Below are positions 46,001-56,847 of a stretch of 64,000 bases of DNA, piece after piece. The notes under the pieces were generated by a model. The model was not told the origin of the DNA. It worked only from the letters and a program-made list of their open reading frames with translations, and ran no database searches. The stretch is taken from positions 1-64,000 of the forward strand of contig WION01000097.1 in assembly GCA_015039365.1 (NCBI GenBank), written 5' to 3'. The translations under genes and the position numbers were made by a program. Within the stretch, counting starts at the first letter, position 1, and every line of letters begins with the position of its first letter. The DNA comes from Amanita rubescens. Taxonomy: Eukaryota; Basidiomycota; Agaricomycetes; Agaricales; Amanitaceae.

Positions 46001-46653
46001 TGACGCCGTTTGAAATCATGTTTGGAATAGAACCTGTGGCCATCCCCACAGCATTCCCGCGAATCAACGTACCCGCCGCTGAAGACCGCTTCAAGGTCTT
46101 AACACAAATACGAGACGAAGCTCTCGCCGCACACGAATTAGCTAGACAGCTAATGACTCAACGTGTCAAAGGGAAATCTCCCGCATTTAAAGAAGGAGAC
46201 TTGGTATGGCTAGACTCGCGAAACCTGAAAACTGGACAAATAAGAAAATTCTCGCCTAGACGAGAAGGACCGTTCAAGATCGAAAAGATCTTAGGACCTG
46301 TCACCGCTAAACTTGAACTTCCCCCAAGATGGAAGATTCACCCCGTTTTTCATGTTTCACTCCTTACCCCTTATCATGAAAACGAAACACATGGTCCAAA
46401 CTTTACTAGACCAACCCCAGACCTTATAGATAACAAAGAAGAATACGAAATCGAGACGATTGTCTCGCACCGAAGAAAAGGAAACCAATGGCAATTTTTA
46501 GTCAAATGGAAAGGTTATCCGACATCTGACAATTCATGGGAAACCGAGGAAAACTTAGAACACTCCGAGGAGACCTTAAACGAATATAAAGAACAACATG
46601 GAATTACAGCAATTGTCCCCACTACTCGTAAATCACGAAAACGCCGTTCTTGA
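43064..46653 (+). pseudogene. pol: Chromovirus pol: protease, RT, RNase H, integrase, chromodomain; one in-frame TGA
   Basis: Entered by -1 frameshift. The aspartic protease has ALIDSGAQG near 43210 and LILGLPWLREINP after a TGA at 43423-43425, the only stop seen. After it the frame is open to 46653. The reverse transcriptase core is VVYIDDMLIYG near 44275-44305. RNase H begins LLETDASNWAVGAVL near 44717. The integrase zinc motif runs HHDPVVMGHPGRLK to CALCQQMK (45367-45510). The DDE core has MDFITDLP (about 45580), LISDRGPQF (about 45757) and the Glu of GESERLNQELETYL (about 45870). The C-terminal chromodomain, YEIETIVSHRRKGNQWQFLV then KWKGYPTSDNSWETEENL (46443-46560), marks it as a chromovirus that targets modified histones. 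CGA-to-TGA is one way the stop could have arisen. Confidence 0.85.
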
Positions 46654-48808
46654 AACCATGTCCTCCCCCATTGATAACCTATCCGCCGCTGCTACTCCAG
46701 CCACTTCAACGGTCGTCGAGGAAACCATCCCTCCGACCCCTTCCAGAGAGGAATCGCCCACGCCATTGCCAATTCCTCCTCCCATCTGTATGTTACATTA
46801 TACGTCCATCGGTACAGAATGGCTCCCTATAATTCCTTCTGACGAGGAATTCATACCACGAGATGAAGATTCTTTATCTTCTAACTCGTCTTATACCTTC
46901 CCACCATCAAACGCTTCTACGATAGAAGAACTAATGCGAAACGTCACAGATATGGGGAACGCTATTCCCCCTAATACTCCTGTGTCACTTGAGATGCAGG
47001 AAATGGTAGCTCAAGTATTCGCCACCAGAGACCAAATGGTCATCACCTACGCACGCGGACCACGTCCCGATACTACCCCTGAAGATATCCGGATCATGCG
47101 AGAAGGACTACTTATGTTTAACACCACCGCCTTTACTATGGGAATTCCTCCCATCGACGAAGAACTCGTAAACAACTACCTTGAAAGAGCAAGGACCATT
47201 GCCGCCACTAATGCTGCAACCACTGCCGCCATCTCTGCTGCTGCTAATGCTGTCGCCGCCGAACTTGATGTTGTCACCGCTAACGCCATCACCGACGACG
47301 AGATCAATGAAAGACTTGTCAATCCCATCTCGATCCCTATTGTCTTCCCAGAAGACACCCCATCGCCAAGGCCCCTTTACACCCCGTTGGATCTAATGAG
47401 GGAAACCCACGCTCGATCCATGAGCCCAGTGCCTAGACTTCCTGCCGAAGGACCCATTCCTAGGTTTCTATTTCAGCACGCTTCTGTCAATGACGACAAT
47501 TTCAACGTACCCGCACCCGACATTCCCACCATAAATGTCATCTTGACGCATTACGCCATCCCCTCCTTCGTCGATCCGGTAATTCGACGAGCCTTTTACA
47601 GAATCTGGACGTTGTTCACGTCCTGGACCTTTGCCAACAACTATCTGTTCATCTTGAATAGATATGTTCGCCCTGATCTGATGGCCCTCGTCAACGTCAT
47701 CATTAATCTCACCCGCCGGTTCCGAGAACCGCAACGCAACCGCTGGATCACTTTGATGATCTGGAATAATATTCATTGGTTTTGTGATCTACGAGGAGAC
47801 GTATACCTCGAAGAAGCAACCCGTCTTACCACCGCCGGACATCGTCACCATTTCATCCAACCAACACGACAACCCGCTTTAGACACTGGCATGGCCTGGA
47901 TGCACGGACGCCCTGTATTTCCCCGCACTCCCGTCAATGCCACGTTCGAACGAATTCGAACCCTTAGTGACCGACTCAACCCGATGATGACCCCCGATGG
48001 TTGGGACATAACTATATTACGACAACTACAAACGACGATTAACAATCTCGTGTGGAGGCACGATCGTAACCCTAACAGACCCAATACCAGTAACGAATAC
48101 CAAGACGCCGCCGTCATCGCACTCCAAACAGGACATACAATTGAAGGACGCGATGTCCCTATCCTTGAAAACCCGACACGTCGCACCATCTTTCACCTGC
48201 ACGGACCTGATCCCTCAGCCGAACGATTGGTATCATTCGAACCGAATAACCTAGCCTTCGAGGGAGAAGACATCCCTGGAACTCAAGGTTGTTACATGTG
48301 CGGAGCCCCGCATCACACTACCGAACACCATCGACGACGAGAAATACGCCGAGGACCGGTACATGAGGAAACCCCGCCTCCCACTTATCCAGACGCTATA
48401 ACACAATCATCGCTGCCCACGCCGTTTGAACAAATCCCTGAAAGACGAATTTCTACTGCTTCGCCCGCTACTACTATCGATTCCGCCCAACTCGAACAAG
48501 GCGAACCTTCCCCGCTTATCGAAAGAAGACGACGAGGGACAAATACTCGTCCTCCAAGCAACCGCTTCACTACTACTACTACTGGACCTCCACCATCACG
48601 ACGAAACCTTGGAAACCGTCGAGGCCAATCCACACGAGGACAGCCGACACGACATGTCGCCACTATGACCGCCTTGAATACACGAGAAGAGCGACCGACT
48701 CTTCAAGAACGTCTTACCGATAACCGCCGTCGCCGTCGTCACCCTTGGCAAGGAAACGAAGACTCTTACACCTATGACAGCGACGCCGAACACAACCGTG
48801 ACACGTAG
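46598..48808 (+). CDS. Third ORF of the chromovirus, Gag-like 736-residue protein
   Basis: The ATG at 46598 overlaps the end of pol by 56 bases in a different frame, and the frame stays open for 736 codons. Residues 1-120 are proline- and serine-rich. An alanine-rich helix lies at about 200-225. A helical region at about 310-400 includes AFYRIWTLFTSWTFANNYLF and NRWITLMIWNNIHWFCDLRG. CYMCGAPHHTTEHH, near residue 565, is a CX2CX4HX4H variant of the retroviral zinc knuckle, and a long basic, disordered tail follows. There is no signal peptide or transmembrane envelope pattern. I do not recognise the family. The knuckle and helical core suggest a second nucleocapsid- or capsid-like protein, not an envelope. 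Its intact state, while pol carries a stop, suggests selection until recently. Confidence 0.78.
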   Translation: MELQQLSPLLVNHENAVLETMSSPIDNLSAAATPATSTVVEETIPPTPSREESPTPLPIPPPICMLHYTSIGTEWLPIIPSDEEFIPRDEDSLSSNSSYTFPPSNASTIEELMRNVTDMGNAIPPNTPVSLEMQEMVAQVFATRDQMVITYARGPRPDTTPEDIRIMREGLLMFNTTAFTMGIPPIDEELVNNYLERARTIAATNAATTAAISAAANAVAAELDVVTANAITDDEINERLVNPISIPIVFPEDTPSPRPLYTPLDLMRETHARSMSPVPRLPAEGPIPRFLFQHASVNDDNFNVPAPDIPTINVILTHYAIPSFVDPVIRRAFYRIWTLFTSWTFANNYLFILNRYVRPDLMALVNVIINLTRRFREPQRNRWITLMIWNNIHWFCDLRGDVYLEEATRLTTAGHRHHFIQPTRQPALDTGMAWMHGRPVFPRTPVNATFERIRTLSDRLNPMMTPDGWDITILRQLQTTINNLVWRHDRNPNRPNTSNEYQDAAVIALQTGHTIEGRDVPILENPTRRTIFHLHGPDPSAERLVSFEPNNLAFEGEDIPGTQGCYMCGAPHHTTEHHRRREIRRGPVHEETPPPTYPDAITQSSLPTPFEQIPERRISTASPATTIDSAQLEQGEPSPLIERRRRGTNTRPPSNRFTTTTTGPPPSRRNLGNRRGQSTRGQPTRHVATMTALNTREERPTLQERLTDNRRRRRHPWQGNEDSYTYDSDAEHNRDT

Positions 48809-48851
48809 TCACAAATTATTTCAATATTCGGTGAATATTGGACTTCGTATG

Positions 48852-48865
48852 TAGGAGAAGGGCTA
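48852..48865 (+). promoter_or_regulatory. Polypurine tract before the 3' LTR
   Basis: AGGAGAAGGGC-type purine run that ends just before TGTTAC, the expected primer for plus-strand DNA synthesis. Confidence 0.55.
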
Positions 48866-49286
48866 TGTTACAAACGTACGTCATGGCCTATCTTTTCTTA
48901 TCTTATCATCCCTCCTATGTCATTATTTGCATATGCGTTCCTTCCGGAACATTCATCGTTTACCATATGCCAACTATCTTTATCACATGTATGTTCGTTT
49001 TCACATGTTAACCGTTTCATTATCACATGCAACCGTTTTCATTATCACATGCATATATACTTACCATATTTACGTATGTACTCTGTACTATATAAATCAC
49101 GCAAATATACGACTAGACCTCAGTCTAGTTTTAACAGTCAAAATCTGTCTCGTCATCGTCTAAGTTCCCTTGAGGACTTATCCGATAACACTCTTATACT
49201 TTGAATGTTCTTAAGTGCCGGAACTCCCTTGAGGAACCTACGGTACCTGATAGGCTTGACTTATCAGTGAACGAACAAACGTAACA
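48866..49286 (+). repeat. 3' LTR of the chromovirus
   Basis: It matches the 5' LTR base for base in length, with a few substitutions. Confidence 0.93.
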
Positions 49287-50179
49287 CTGAGTGCCCTACT
49301 ATGGATCATTATCAGCTACCTCCAATCACAGGTACTATTAGTAATTTGAAGTTAAGTACAGTGCCTAGGCCAATATCAGTCAGTCTCACCTTTACTAGTA
49401 CTATAACTTTACAGTTGTCCATGCTCTGTTCCAGAATTGCCTCAAACCTAAGACTATGATATTCTATTGTTTTACCTAATATGTTTGAAGTTTCTCTGAC
49501 CCCACACCCCCAGTGGTTCAATTGTCTTATCAACATAATCAGGGGCCCTTGTACAAAGTCACAAGATGTTTTGGCAACCTATCAATTTTCTCTCCATTAT
49601 ATCTGAAGAATAAATTACAAATATCTTGGGTTTGGCTCTGTTCTAGAGCATGATTCTTGCACCATCTTGATCACATGATTTTTCCAGATTTTTCAAGATT
49701 TTTAGCAGCCTTTCAATTTTTCAACATGAAGTGTTTAAAACAGTATTTTGCAAATATCTTGAGTTTGGCATTGTTTGGCATGTTAATTTCCACACTAATC
49801 TGATCGCATGATTTTTCCTGATTTTTCAAGATTTTTGGCAGCCATTCAATTTTTTAACATGAAGCGTTTAAAACAGTATTTTGCAAATAACTTGAGTTTG
49901 GCATTGTTTGGCATGTTCATTTACACACTAATCTGATTACATGATTTTTCTGCATTTTTCACATTTTTTTTTCCAAATTTTCCCACGGTCACACAGTACT
50001 CTTGGCAAATGGTAGTATTACAAATGAGACTACAAAGACTACATTAAAAAGCGCAGAATTGTCGGAGTCCTATAGGAATAGTCCTATTAGAGTCCTATGT
50101 CCTATTCGAGTCTGTCGGAAGGCTTCCTATTCATCCGATACCAGTCCGATTGAAAAATGTAGTGTTAAAAAATTTGTAA
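49287..50179. other. Non-coding AT-rich DNA with a 133-bp tandem repeat
   Basis: No coding frame is supported. Besides the tandem repeat there is a weak inverted arrangement around GTCGGAGTCCTATAGG (50056) and CCTATAGGACTCCTCGGAC (50220), possibly a small MITE. Confidence 0.5.
49614..49960 (+). repeat. 133-bp tandem repeat, about 2.6 copies
   Basis: The word CATGATTTTTC recurs at 49674, 49807 and 49940, a spacing of exactly 133 both times. The two full units agree over most of their length (AACATGAAGxGTTTAAAACA and AGTTTGGCATTGTTTGGCAT). A more diverged partial copy precedes them. Confidence 0.85.
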
Positions 50180-50239
50180 TGTTAATGTAATCTTATTTGT
50201 AATAAATTCCGATGTGACTCCTATAGGACTCCTCGGACT

Positions 50240-50830
50240 CCGATCGGAATAGGGGGGGGACAGTAAAGACCTCGGTAGGTGTTGGTGTCGTTCCAACTGA
50301 AAGGTCACTGAGAAAATCAAGGGATAGATCGGGTTCTTGATCTGTATCTCCTTCTTTCTCGGATTCACTATCATTTAGGCCAAAGTTTGCTTTCTTTTTG
50401 CCTTTTGTAGTTGTCGATATGAGAGTTCTTGGTCTTAAGTTCTCTGGTAGAGCGTCAACAGTCCCTTTTATCCAAATAGGGGTGTTGAAGTATTCGTTAG
50501 GGGCAAATTCTTGTGTTTCGGATGCTATCCAACGTTCTGTGAGGTGATCGAATCTGATGTGCTGTTCCTGAAGATATAGATCTGCGAAGTAATAGTATGA
50601 TTCGTTCGGAGGTCTAGTTTCTTTTTGTGGTATCCAGAATTCTTGTTCTTTAACTGGATTTCCTCCTAAATCTTCCCAGATTCATTTTGCACCGTTTAGT
50701 CTGACGTAGTATCCGTCAAGAACGTAGTTCCCTTTACGATCTCGTGTAGCTCTATTTGGTGGAGCTCTCCAATCCGTTTTGACAACGTGGCCAGTAACCT
50801 ACGGGCTGGCTTTCCGGAAGTTCGTCGAAG
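50240..50830 (-). pseudogene. Gag N-terminal remnant of a second chromovirus, antisense
   Basis: Read on the minus strand, this encodes KGNYVLDGYYVRLNGAK, a stop near 50690, then EFWIPQKETRPPNESYYYFA and LTERWIASETQEFAPNEYF. An acidic serine-rich stretch follows. The order and spacing match the upstream gag frame of the intact chromovirus (FWVKQKLGRPPNQS and RWYATESETGEEPYFI). It adjoins the LTR at 50890-51337, which would be its 5' LTR in this orientation. The remainder of the element is gone. Confidence 0.65.
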
Positions 50831-50889
50831 TGTATGTTATCAAATGCCAATGAATCGATGTTCAGGCTTTATTGATAAGTTCGACTTAA

Positions 50890-51337
50890 TTGTTACAAAC
50901 TCGTTAATCTCAACCTAAGTTGCAGCGGCAACTCTAGTCACGATTACAAGTCTTAAGTCAAACGTTAAGATTATAAGTTCAATACTAAGTCAAGACGTTG
51001 ACTTAGGATCTGAGGACGATTGTGGTAGATGAGTTAAGAGTTATATTGCCAGACGACAATAAACAGCTAAGTCGAACTTAGGGTTCGACTCTAGAATACA
51101 TGTGGTACTTATACTGGCAAGTACAATGAGACGTACTAATTAATGTATAAAGGTAAGTACGAACGTAGGGATAAGGACGGCGTCATATGTGGAATAAGGG
51201 ATGGTATAAAAGAGGAAACGAGTTAGTCCGTATGAATCGAGCATAAGGGGAGCGACGAGTAAGGTATGCATAAAGAAAATAAACATGTCCGACGTATCAT
51301 GTAAGCATAATGCGGGAGTCCGTACCGTGTTGTAACA
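50890..51337 (-). repeat. LTR of the second (antisense) chromovirus, 448 bp
   Basis: It begins TGTTACAAACT and ends TTGTAACA, the same termini as the chromovirus LTR at 38443 but with different interior sequence. It lies directly upstream, in the minus sense, of the gag remnant and ends one base before the copia start codon. No second LTR was found, so its exact borders rest on the TG..CA ends only. Confidence 0.6.
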
Positions 51338-54300
51338 ATGAGTTCTGCACATACCGTCGCCCGTATTGGGCCTTATGACATCACTGAGCCAGTTGCCGGC
51401 TCTAGCAAAGGCAAACAAAGAGAAAAAGACGAACAGGACTTTGAGTCCTATAAATCGAACCGAGGAATGGGGATATCGTCAGACGATATCGATTACAAAA
51501 ATATGGATATAGATCAGGAAGCTGAACTATATTATGACAATTATTACTATGAAGATAACGGCGAACAATGGTATGAAACCATTAAGAAGCTGGAAATGGC
51601 TAACTTTCTCTTTATAGAGGCAGCGATGAAAATGGTGTTCCCTAAATTGGGACATCATTGTCGTACTATAAATTCCTTCTTTGAACAATCTGTACTATAT
51701 GATAGTATATATTATAAAGAAAATTTAGACGAAAACTGCCTCGTAAGAGATAAGTCGTGTGATACTGCCATTTATAATGCAAATATGATTGAACGATCAT
51801 ATAATATTGGTAACATGTTTAAGAAACCTTTTACATGTTTAGCGGTCAATAAAAGAAAATTTAAGGATAAAGTACATCCGACATGTCCCTGTCTGGAATG
51901 TGTTGAGAAACGTACTGGAGATACACTATGGATGTGTGACTCCGGTGCATCTGATCACTTTACCTTTAGTAGGAAAGACTTCTCTGAATACAGAGAGTTT
52001 CCTGCAAATGAAAACCACAGTGTTAAAACTGCTAATGGTTTAGATCGTCTTGAGGGACTTGGCACAGTTATTCTTGAACACAAGTTATCCACAGGGGAAA
52101 CAACACTCGTAAAGCTCTTCCCTGTCCTCTATATGCCACGGGCAACTGCACGCTTGATTTCAAACGGCAGATTAATCCGACAAGGATTAACTTGTAAACA
52201 AGATGAAAAGATGGTAGTCTTTTCCTTTACAGACTCGGGTAGAACGTGTATCGAAGGACATTATCTTATGCCCGATGATACATTAGTTTACGCTCGAGGT
52301 AGGATTATTATAATGAATCCTACACTGGTTTCCGGTCCTGGCTTAGCCAACAGGAATTCAAAATTAATTCTTGGAAGACCGACAAAGAAACCAAACGCAG
52401 AGTCTATAGAAAAATTATTAGACTATGAGACCTCGCATAAACGTTTTGGTCATCCATCTAACGAAGTCTTTTCAAAGATACCGTTAAATGTAAATGGATG
52501 GAAAGAAGTTACACTTCCAGAAGGAAAACTACGTTGTGAAGGTTGTCTAAAAGGCAAAATGAAGGCAAAACCTTATAAACTGTCTTCAAAGAGAGCTACT
52601 CGTCCCTTTGAGTTACTCCATATGGATCTTATGACCGTACCGGCCATATCTTACCACAAATACAAATATATTGGTGTTATCGTTGACGATTTCACCTCGT
52701 ATACGTGGATTGGTTTATTAAAAACCAAAGATCAAACTCTGGAATATTTTACCGGATGGTATAATGAGTTTGTAGATCCTAAACAACCTATTTCTCACCT
52801 CCGTTCTGATCGAGGGGGGGAATTTGTAAATAAAGCCTTTGAAGAATTCCTTAAATCTAAAGGAATTAAACATCAACAGACAGCTCCTTACACCCCACAA
52901 CAAAATGGTCGCGTTGAACGCATGAATCAGACTTTGTCAGACAAAGCTGAAGCCATGCGATTAGACGCAGGATGTCCGAAATCTTGGTGGGAGTTCTCAT
53001 TCAGAACGGCTGTGCATGTGTACAACCGCACTCCCCTAAAACGGACTAAATGGAAGACCCCTCTGGAAAATCTTCTTAATAAAAAACCAGACGTATCATA
53101 CTTTCGAGTATTTGGATGTGAAGCCTGGGTATTTATCCCTGATCAACGGAGACCGGATAAGCTGTCCGAGAAATCCGTTTTATGTACTTTTGTAGGATAT
53201 GAATCAGGAACCAAAGGCTATAGGTTCATGACGTCGACAAACACACTGGTCATATCCTCCCAGGCCACATTCTTTGAAAACAGGTTTCCGCGTAAAGGAA
53301 AGACTGCAGATATAATTACTGAAGATCTTGGTCCGATCTGGGAGGCGATTCCTCAAGAGGAACCTAACCGCCCTCCACAAAATTTGGATTTAGATGACTT
53401 ACTCCCAGAGAACCGTAGACGTTCTCCGAGCCGTAGACGCTCACCAAGTTTGGATCGAAGGGGTGCATCTCCTGATCGACAGCAGTCAGACCCTTCTGAT
53501 GATTCAAACGATGATGATGACGGTGATGAATTTGCCGATCGTCGAAGAGATTTTTTGGATGATAATATCCGAAGGCAAAGGGAAGAAAAAGAACAAGAAA
53601 GACGTGACAATTATCGTAGACAATGCGATGATTGGAAAAAGGGTCAAGGAATTGATAAACAGTCTCGTTTACGAGATCAATTCAAACGTCAAATGAGTGA
53701 TATGTTTAAGAAACGTAAAACTCCTGAACCCTTTAGACGTACTCCCTCACCACAAATAAAAGAGGAGACTCCTGTTCCTTCTAGGCCTATAACACCGATA
53801 CCATATGTATCTAGGTCACCTTCGCCTCGTAGTCCTATGGATGAAGATAATCCCTTCTCTTTGAATCAAAGGGATCGAGATGAAATAGAAAACCCATTTA
53901 TGACGGATCGAGAATTTGATCAATTTGAACAATGTCAAAGAGATCATTTTAGAGAATTTGCTCAGAGACCTAGACCTCCTCCACCGATCATATCTGATCC
54001 TGGTCCACCCTCTGTACAAATAGGTCCTTGCCGTTCTGGTCGTTTTCCAGTCCCAAGGGTACAAAGAGACAACGCGTATGGAGATAAAACTCCTGCACAG
54101 ATAGAAGCGGAAATTCAACAAAAGCGAGATGCTTTACGAGAGCAGTTAAAAGATAAAACTCCTAGTTCTTCGACTCAGGATCCACCATCAGCAGACAGGA
54201 ACCCTGATAGAATGAATGAATCTGCCTCTCTACTCAAAGAAATCTTCGCTTTAAAGTCTGAATTAAAATCTGCAGAACATGATCATTTAACCCGAATGAT

Positions 54301-56131
54301 TAATGAATCTGGAAATGAATTCCTTCATTTTCTTCTAAAAGCGGCTGTCCCCCTTGTGGATAATATTCCATATGACTATAGAGATATATCTAAAATGCGC
54401 TCCAGTAATCCTCAATTGTATAAACAATGGAAGATTGCAATGGATGACAAATTTAAATCTCTTCAATCTAGAGATATTTGGGAGTTAGTTGATCTTCCAA
54501 AAGGACGAAACCTAATCAGATGTCGTTGGGTTTTCGACTTAAAAACCGATGGACGCAAAAAAGCTCACGTCGTAGCTAAAGGTTTTAGTCAACGTCCCGG
54601 ATTAGATTACGACGAAACATTCTCGCCTGTAGCGAGATATGAAACAATCCGAATACTTCTGGCCACATCAGTGCTTGAAAACTGGGATATACAAGCCCTA
54701 GATGTAAAAACTGCCTTCTTATATGGCGATCTTGATGAAGATATTTACATGGCCCAGCCAGAAGGTTTCGTTGTAAAAGGACAAGAATCTAAAGTATATA
54801 GGCTGAGGAAAGCCATATATGGATTGAAACAGGCATCATATGCCTGGAATAAACAAGCTGATAAATCGTTGAAATCATTGCATTTCGAACGATGCTTGTC
54901 TGATTCTGGCGTTTACGTTCGTAAAAGCAAGAATACTATCACGATATGCATATTGTATGTCGACGATATACTCTTTATGGGAAATGATGATTCCACCATC
55001 GTATCCATTAAAAAGAAATTTATGGAGATGTGGGAATGTCGTGATCTTGGAAAGATCAAAGAGTATTTATGAATCCAAGTCAATTACAACCGTGATTTAG
55101 GATTCTTAGTTATAGATCAAGGTCCTTATGCCTTGAAGGTTGTTAAGCGATTTGGACTTGAAGATTGCAAGTCTGTACGCACACCATTACCTGCTGGGTA
55201 TGCTCCTATAAAGAATGAAGGAGAATGCACACCACAGGAACGTTCTTATTATCAACAGATAATAGGATCCCTTCTATATCTTGCCTTAGGAACTAGGCCT
55301 GATATAATTTATGCAGTAATTTTGATGTCCCAATTTTCATCAAATCCGTCCCAAGAACACATTCAAAAGGCTTTGTATATAGTCAAATACATTGCTCATA
55401 CCTTAAACGTAAAAATCGTTTATAGCGCCAAAGGCAATAATAAATTTAGAGCCTACGCTGACGCTGACTGGGCCACTGATCGTAATACACGACGATCTAT
55501 AAACGGTTATGTCTTAATGTTAGCTGGTGGTGCTGTAGCTTGGATGAGTAGAAAACAAAAGACTGTAGCTCTGTCTTCAACTGAAGCAGAATACATATCT
55601 TTATCAGATGCTGCAAGACAAATTGCATGGGTTGAAAATCTATTTTATGAAATAGGTGCACCCATTAAAAGCATCTTACTTAGCGTAGATAACCAAGGCG
55701 CTATATTTTGGGCACAAAATCCTGCACAAGAACATCGTTCCAAACACATTGATATTCGCTATCATTTCGTTCGCGAATTGATCGAGACTAAAAAGGTAGT
55801 CCTCGAATATATACCAACAAATGAACAAAATGCGGATCTCATGACTAAGAATTTATCCTTTGAAAAGGTCAAATTCTTTAGAGAACGATTGGGACTTTCC
55901 TTAGAAGAATATCCGACTTCTACAAATGCATTAATCAAAAGACCAGATAAATTAGAGTCTGAGGAAATTCGTGATTTGACGAAATTAATTCTTGATTGGC
56001 AAAATCTTGAATTAGATGGTATTGATCGTCTATCACACAAGAAGTTGATGGAACTTCTTGATGGTCTTATTGATCAACAGGAATCGGATATAGATCCCTT
56101 CTATGATGAGAACATCATAGACTTTAAATAA
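51338..56131 (+). pseudogene. Ty1/Copia polyprotein, 5'-truncated, one in-frame TGA
   Basis: The frame is open from 51338 to 56131 except for TGA at 55070-55072. There the usual glycine of the EYLG motif (GKIKEYL) is replaced. Domains in order are protease CDSGASDHF (about 51935), GAG-pre-integrase HKRFGHPSNEVF with CEGCLKGKMKAKPY (about 52435-52580), and integrase HMDLMT, RSDRGGEF and NGRVERMNQTL (52610-52940). A disordered arginine-rich linker covers 53390-54200. The reverse transcriptase has RWVFDLKTDGRKKAHVVAKG, FAxPVARYETIR-type motifs and YVDDILFMG (54500-54985). RNase H has DADWATDRNTRRSINGYVLM and LSSTEAEYISL (55455-55600). The Gag head (UBN2 and zinc knuckle) is absent. The frame starts immediately after a foreign LTR, so insertion probably removed the 5' end. 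The element cannot make a full polyprotein. Confidence 0.88.
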
Positions 56132-56141
56132 AGAATATCTA

Positions 56142-56151
56142 AGCGAAGGGG
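56142..56151 (+). promoter_or_regulatory. Copia polypurine tract
   Basis: The purine run AGCGAAGGGG lies directly before the start of the 3' LTR. Confidence 0.5.
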
Positions 56152-56153
56152 TG

Positions 56154-56530
56154 TGTTAAATATAGAATTATATTTATAGAATGATTAACTATTGATTGAC
56201 TACAATCAATGTTACTCATATCGCTCGCGTCATCCTTTATGTATGACATAGAGATGACATCATAATGACTTCATTATGATATCATGGTGATATCATGATA
56301 GACTCATGATCACACCTTATGGTGTGCTTAGCACGCCATATCTTCCCATCTATACTATACGCTTACACATATGTAGACACATATTTGTTCTCTCTTAGTA
56401 TATAAACCTGTCCTGTATCGTAGAATAGGACAATCCATTCTCTTCCTCTTACTATCACTACTACGCCGAAGGGTAGTGCTAAGATCATATCGCAATAGGT
56501 AAGCTATTGCACCTGCTCATGCTGTGGACA
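56154..56530 (+). repeat. Presumed 3' LTR of the copia element
   Basis: It starts TGTTAAATATAG after the purine tract and contains a TATATAAACC box near 56399. With no 5' LTR to compare, the right border is a guess. Confidence 0.45.
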
Positions 56531-56847
56531 CGCTCTCGCGTAGACCTGTCTTCTTCGTCAATCACTTTCTGCATCTCAGCAGCGTCAAGTTTCTGCCACT
56601 AGGACCCGCCGCACCGGCACGAGTGGTTTTGGATACAATCCAAGCCAGGGTCCAACACCCGGCCCACCCACCACCATCCCTTCAAGAAAGGGCAAAAGGA
56701 CAATGGCGATGCCCTTGCCGTCGAAACTTAAATGTGCAATAATACCTTTCGCGGTATTCAATCAATTGTTAATTCTTTAGATCAGATGTACTTACGAACT
56801 TAACCATTTAGAACCGCACCAACTCTGAGACTCCCTGTCCTCCGAAT

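Larger units (their letters stand above)
38443..49286 (+). mobile_element. Ty3/Gypsy chromovirus LTR retrotransposon with an extra ORF, 10.8 kb
   Basis: Two 421-base LTRs (38443-38863 and 48866-49286), nearly identical and starting TGTTAC and ending GTAACA, bound the element. Inside are gag, a -1 frameshift site, pol with protease, reverse transcriptase, RNase H, integrase and chromodomain, and a third ORF of 736 codons. A second LTR element (38966-41324) is inserted in the 5' part of gag. A purine-rich tract lies just before the 3' LTR. The five bases outside the LTRs differ (GTTAT on the left, CTGAG on the right). There is therefore no target duplication, and the flanks may have recombined. 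Confidence 0.93.

Noticed and set aside
46598..48808. Envelope protein for the third chromovirus ORF
   Set aside because: There is no signal peptide, transmembrane segment or cleavage site. A zinc knuckle and basic tail point to a Gag-like role.
38494..49204. Identical 95-codon ORFs at 38494-38781 and 48917-49204
   Set aside because: They lie inside the two LTRs of the chromovirus and are repeats, not genes.
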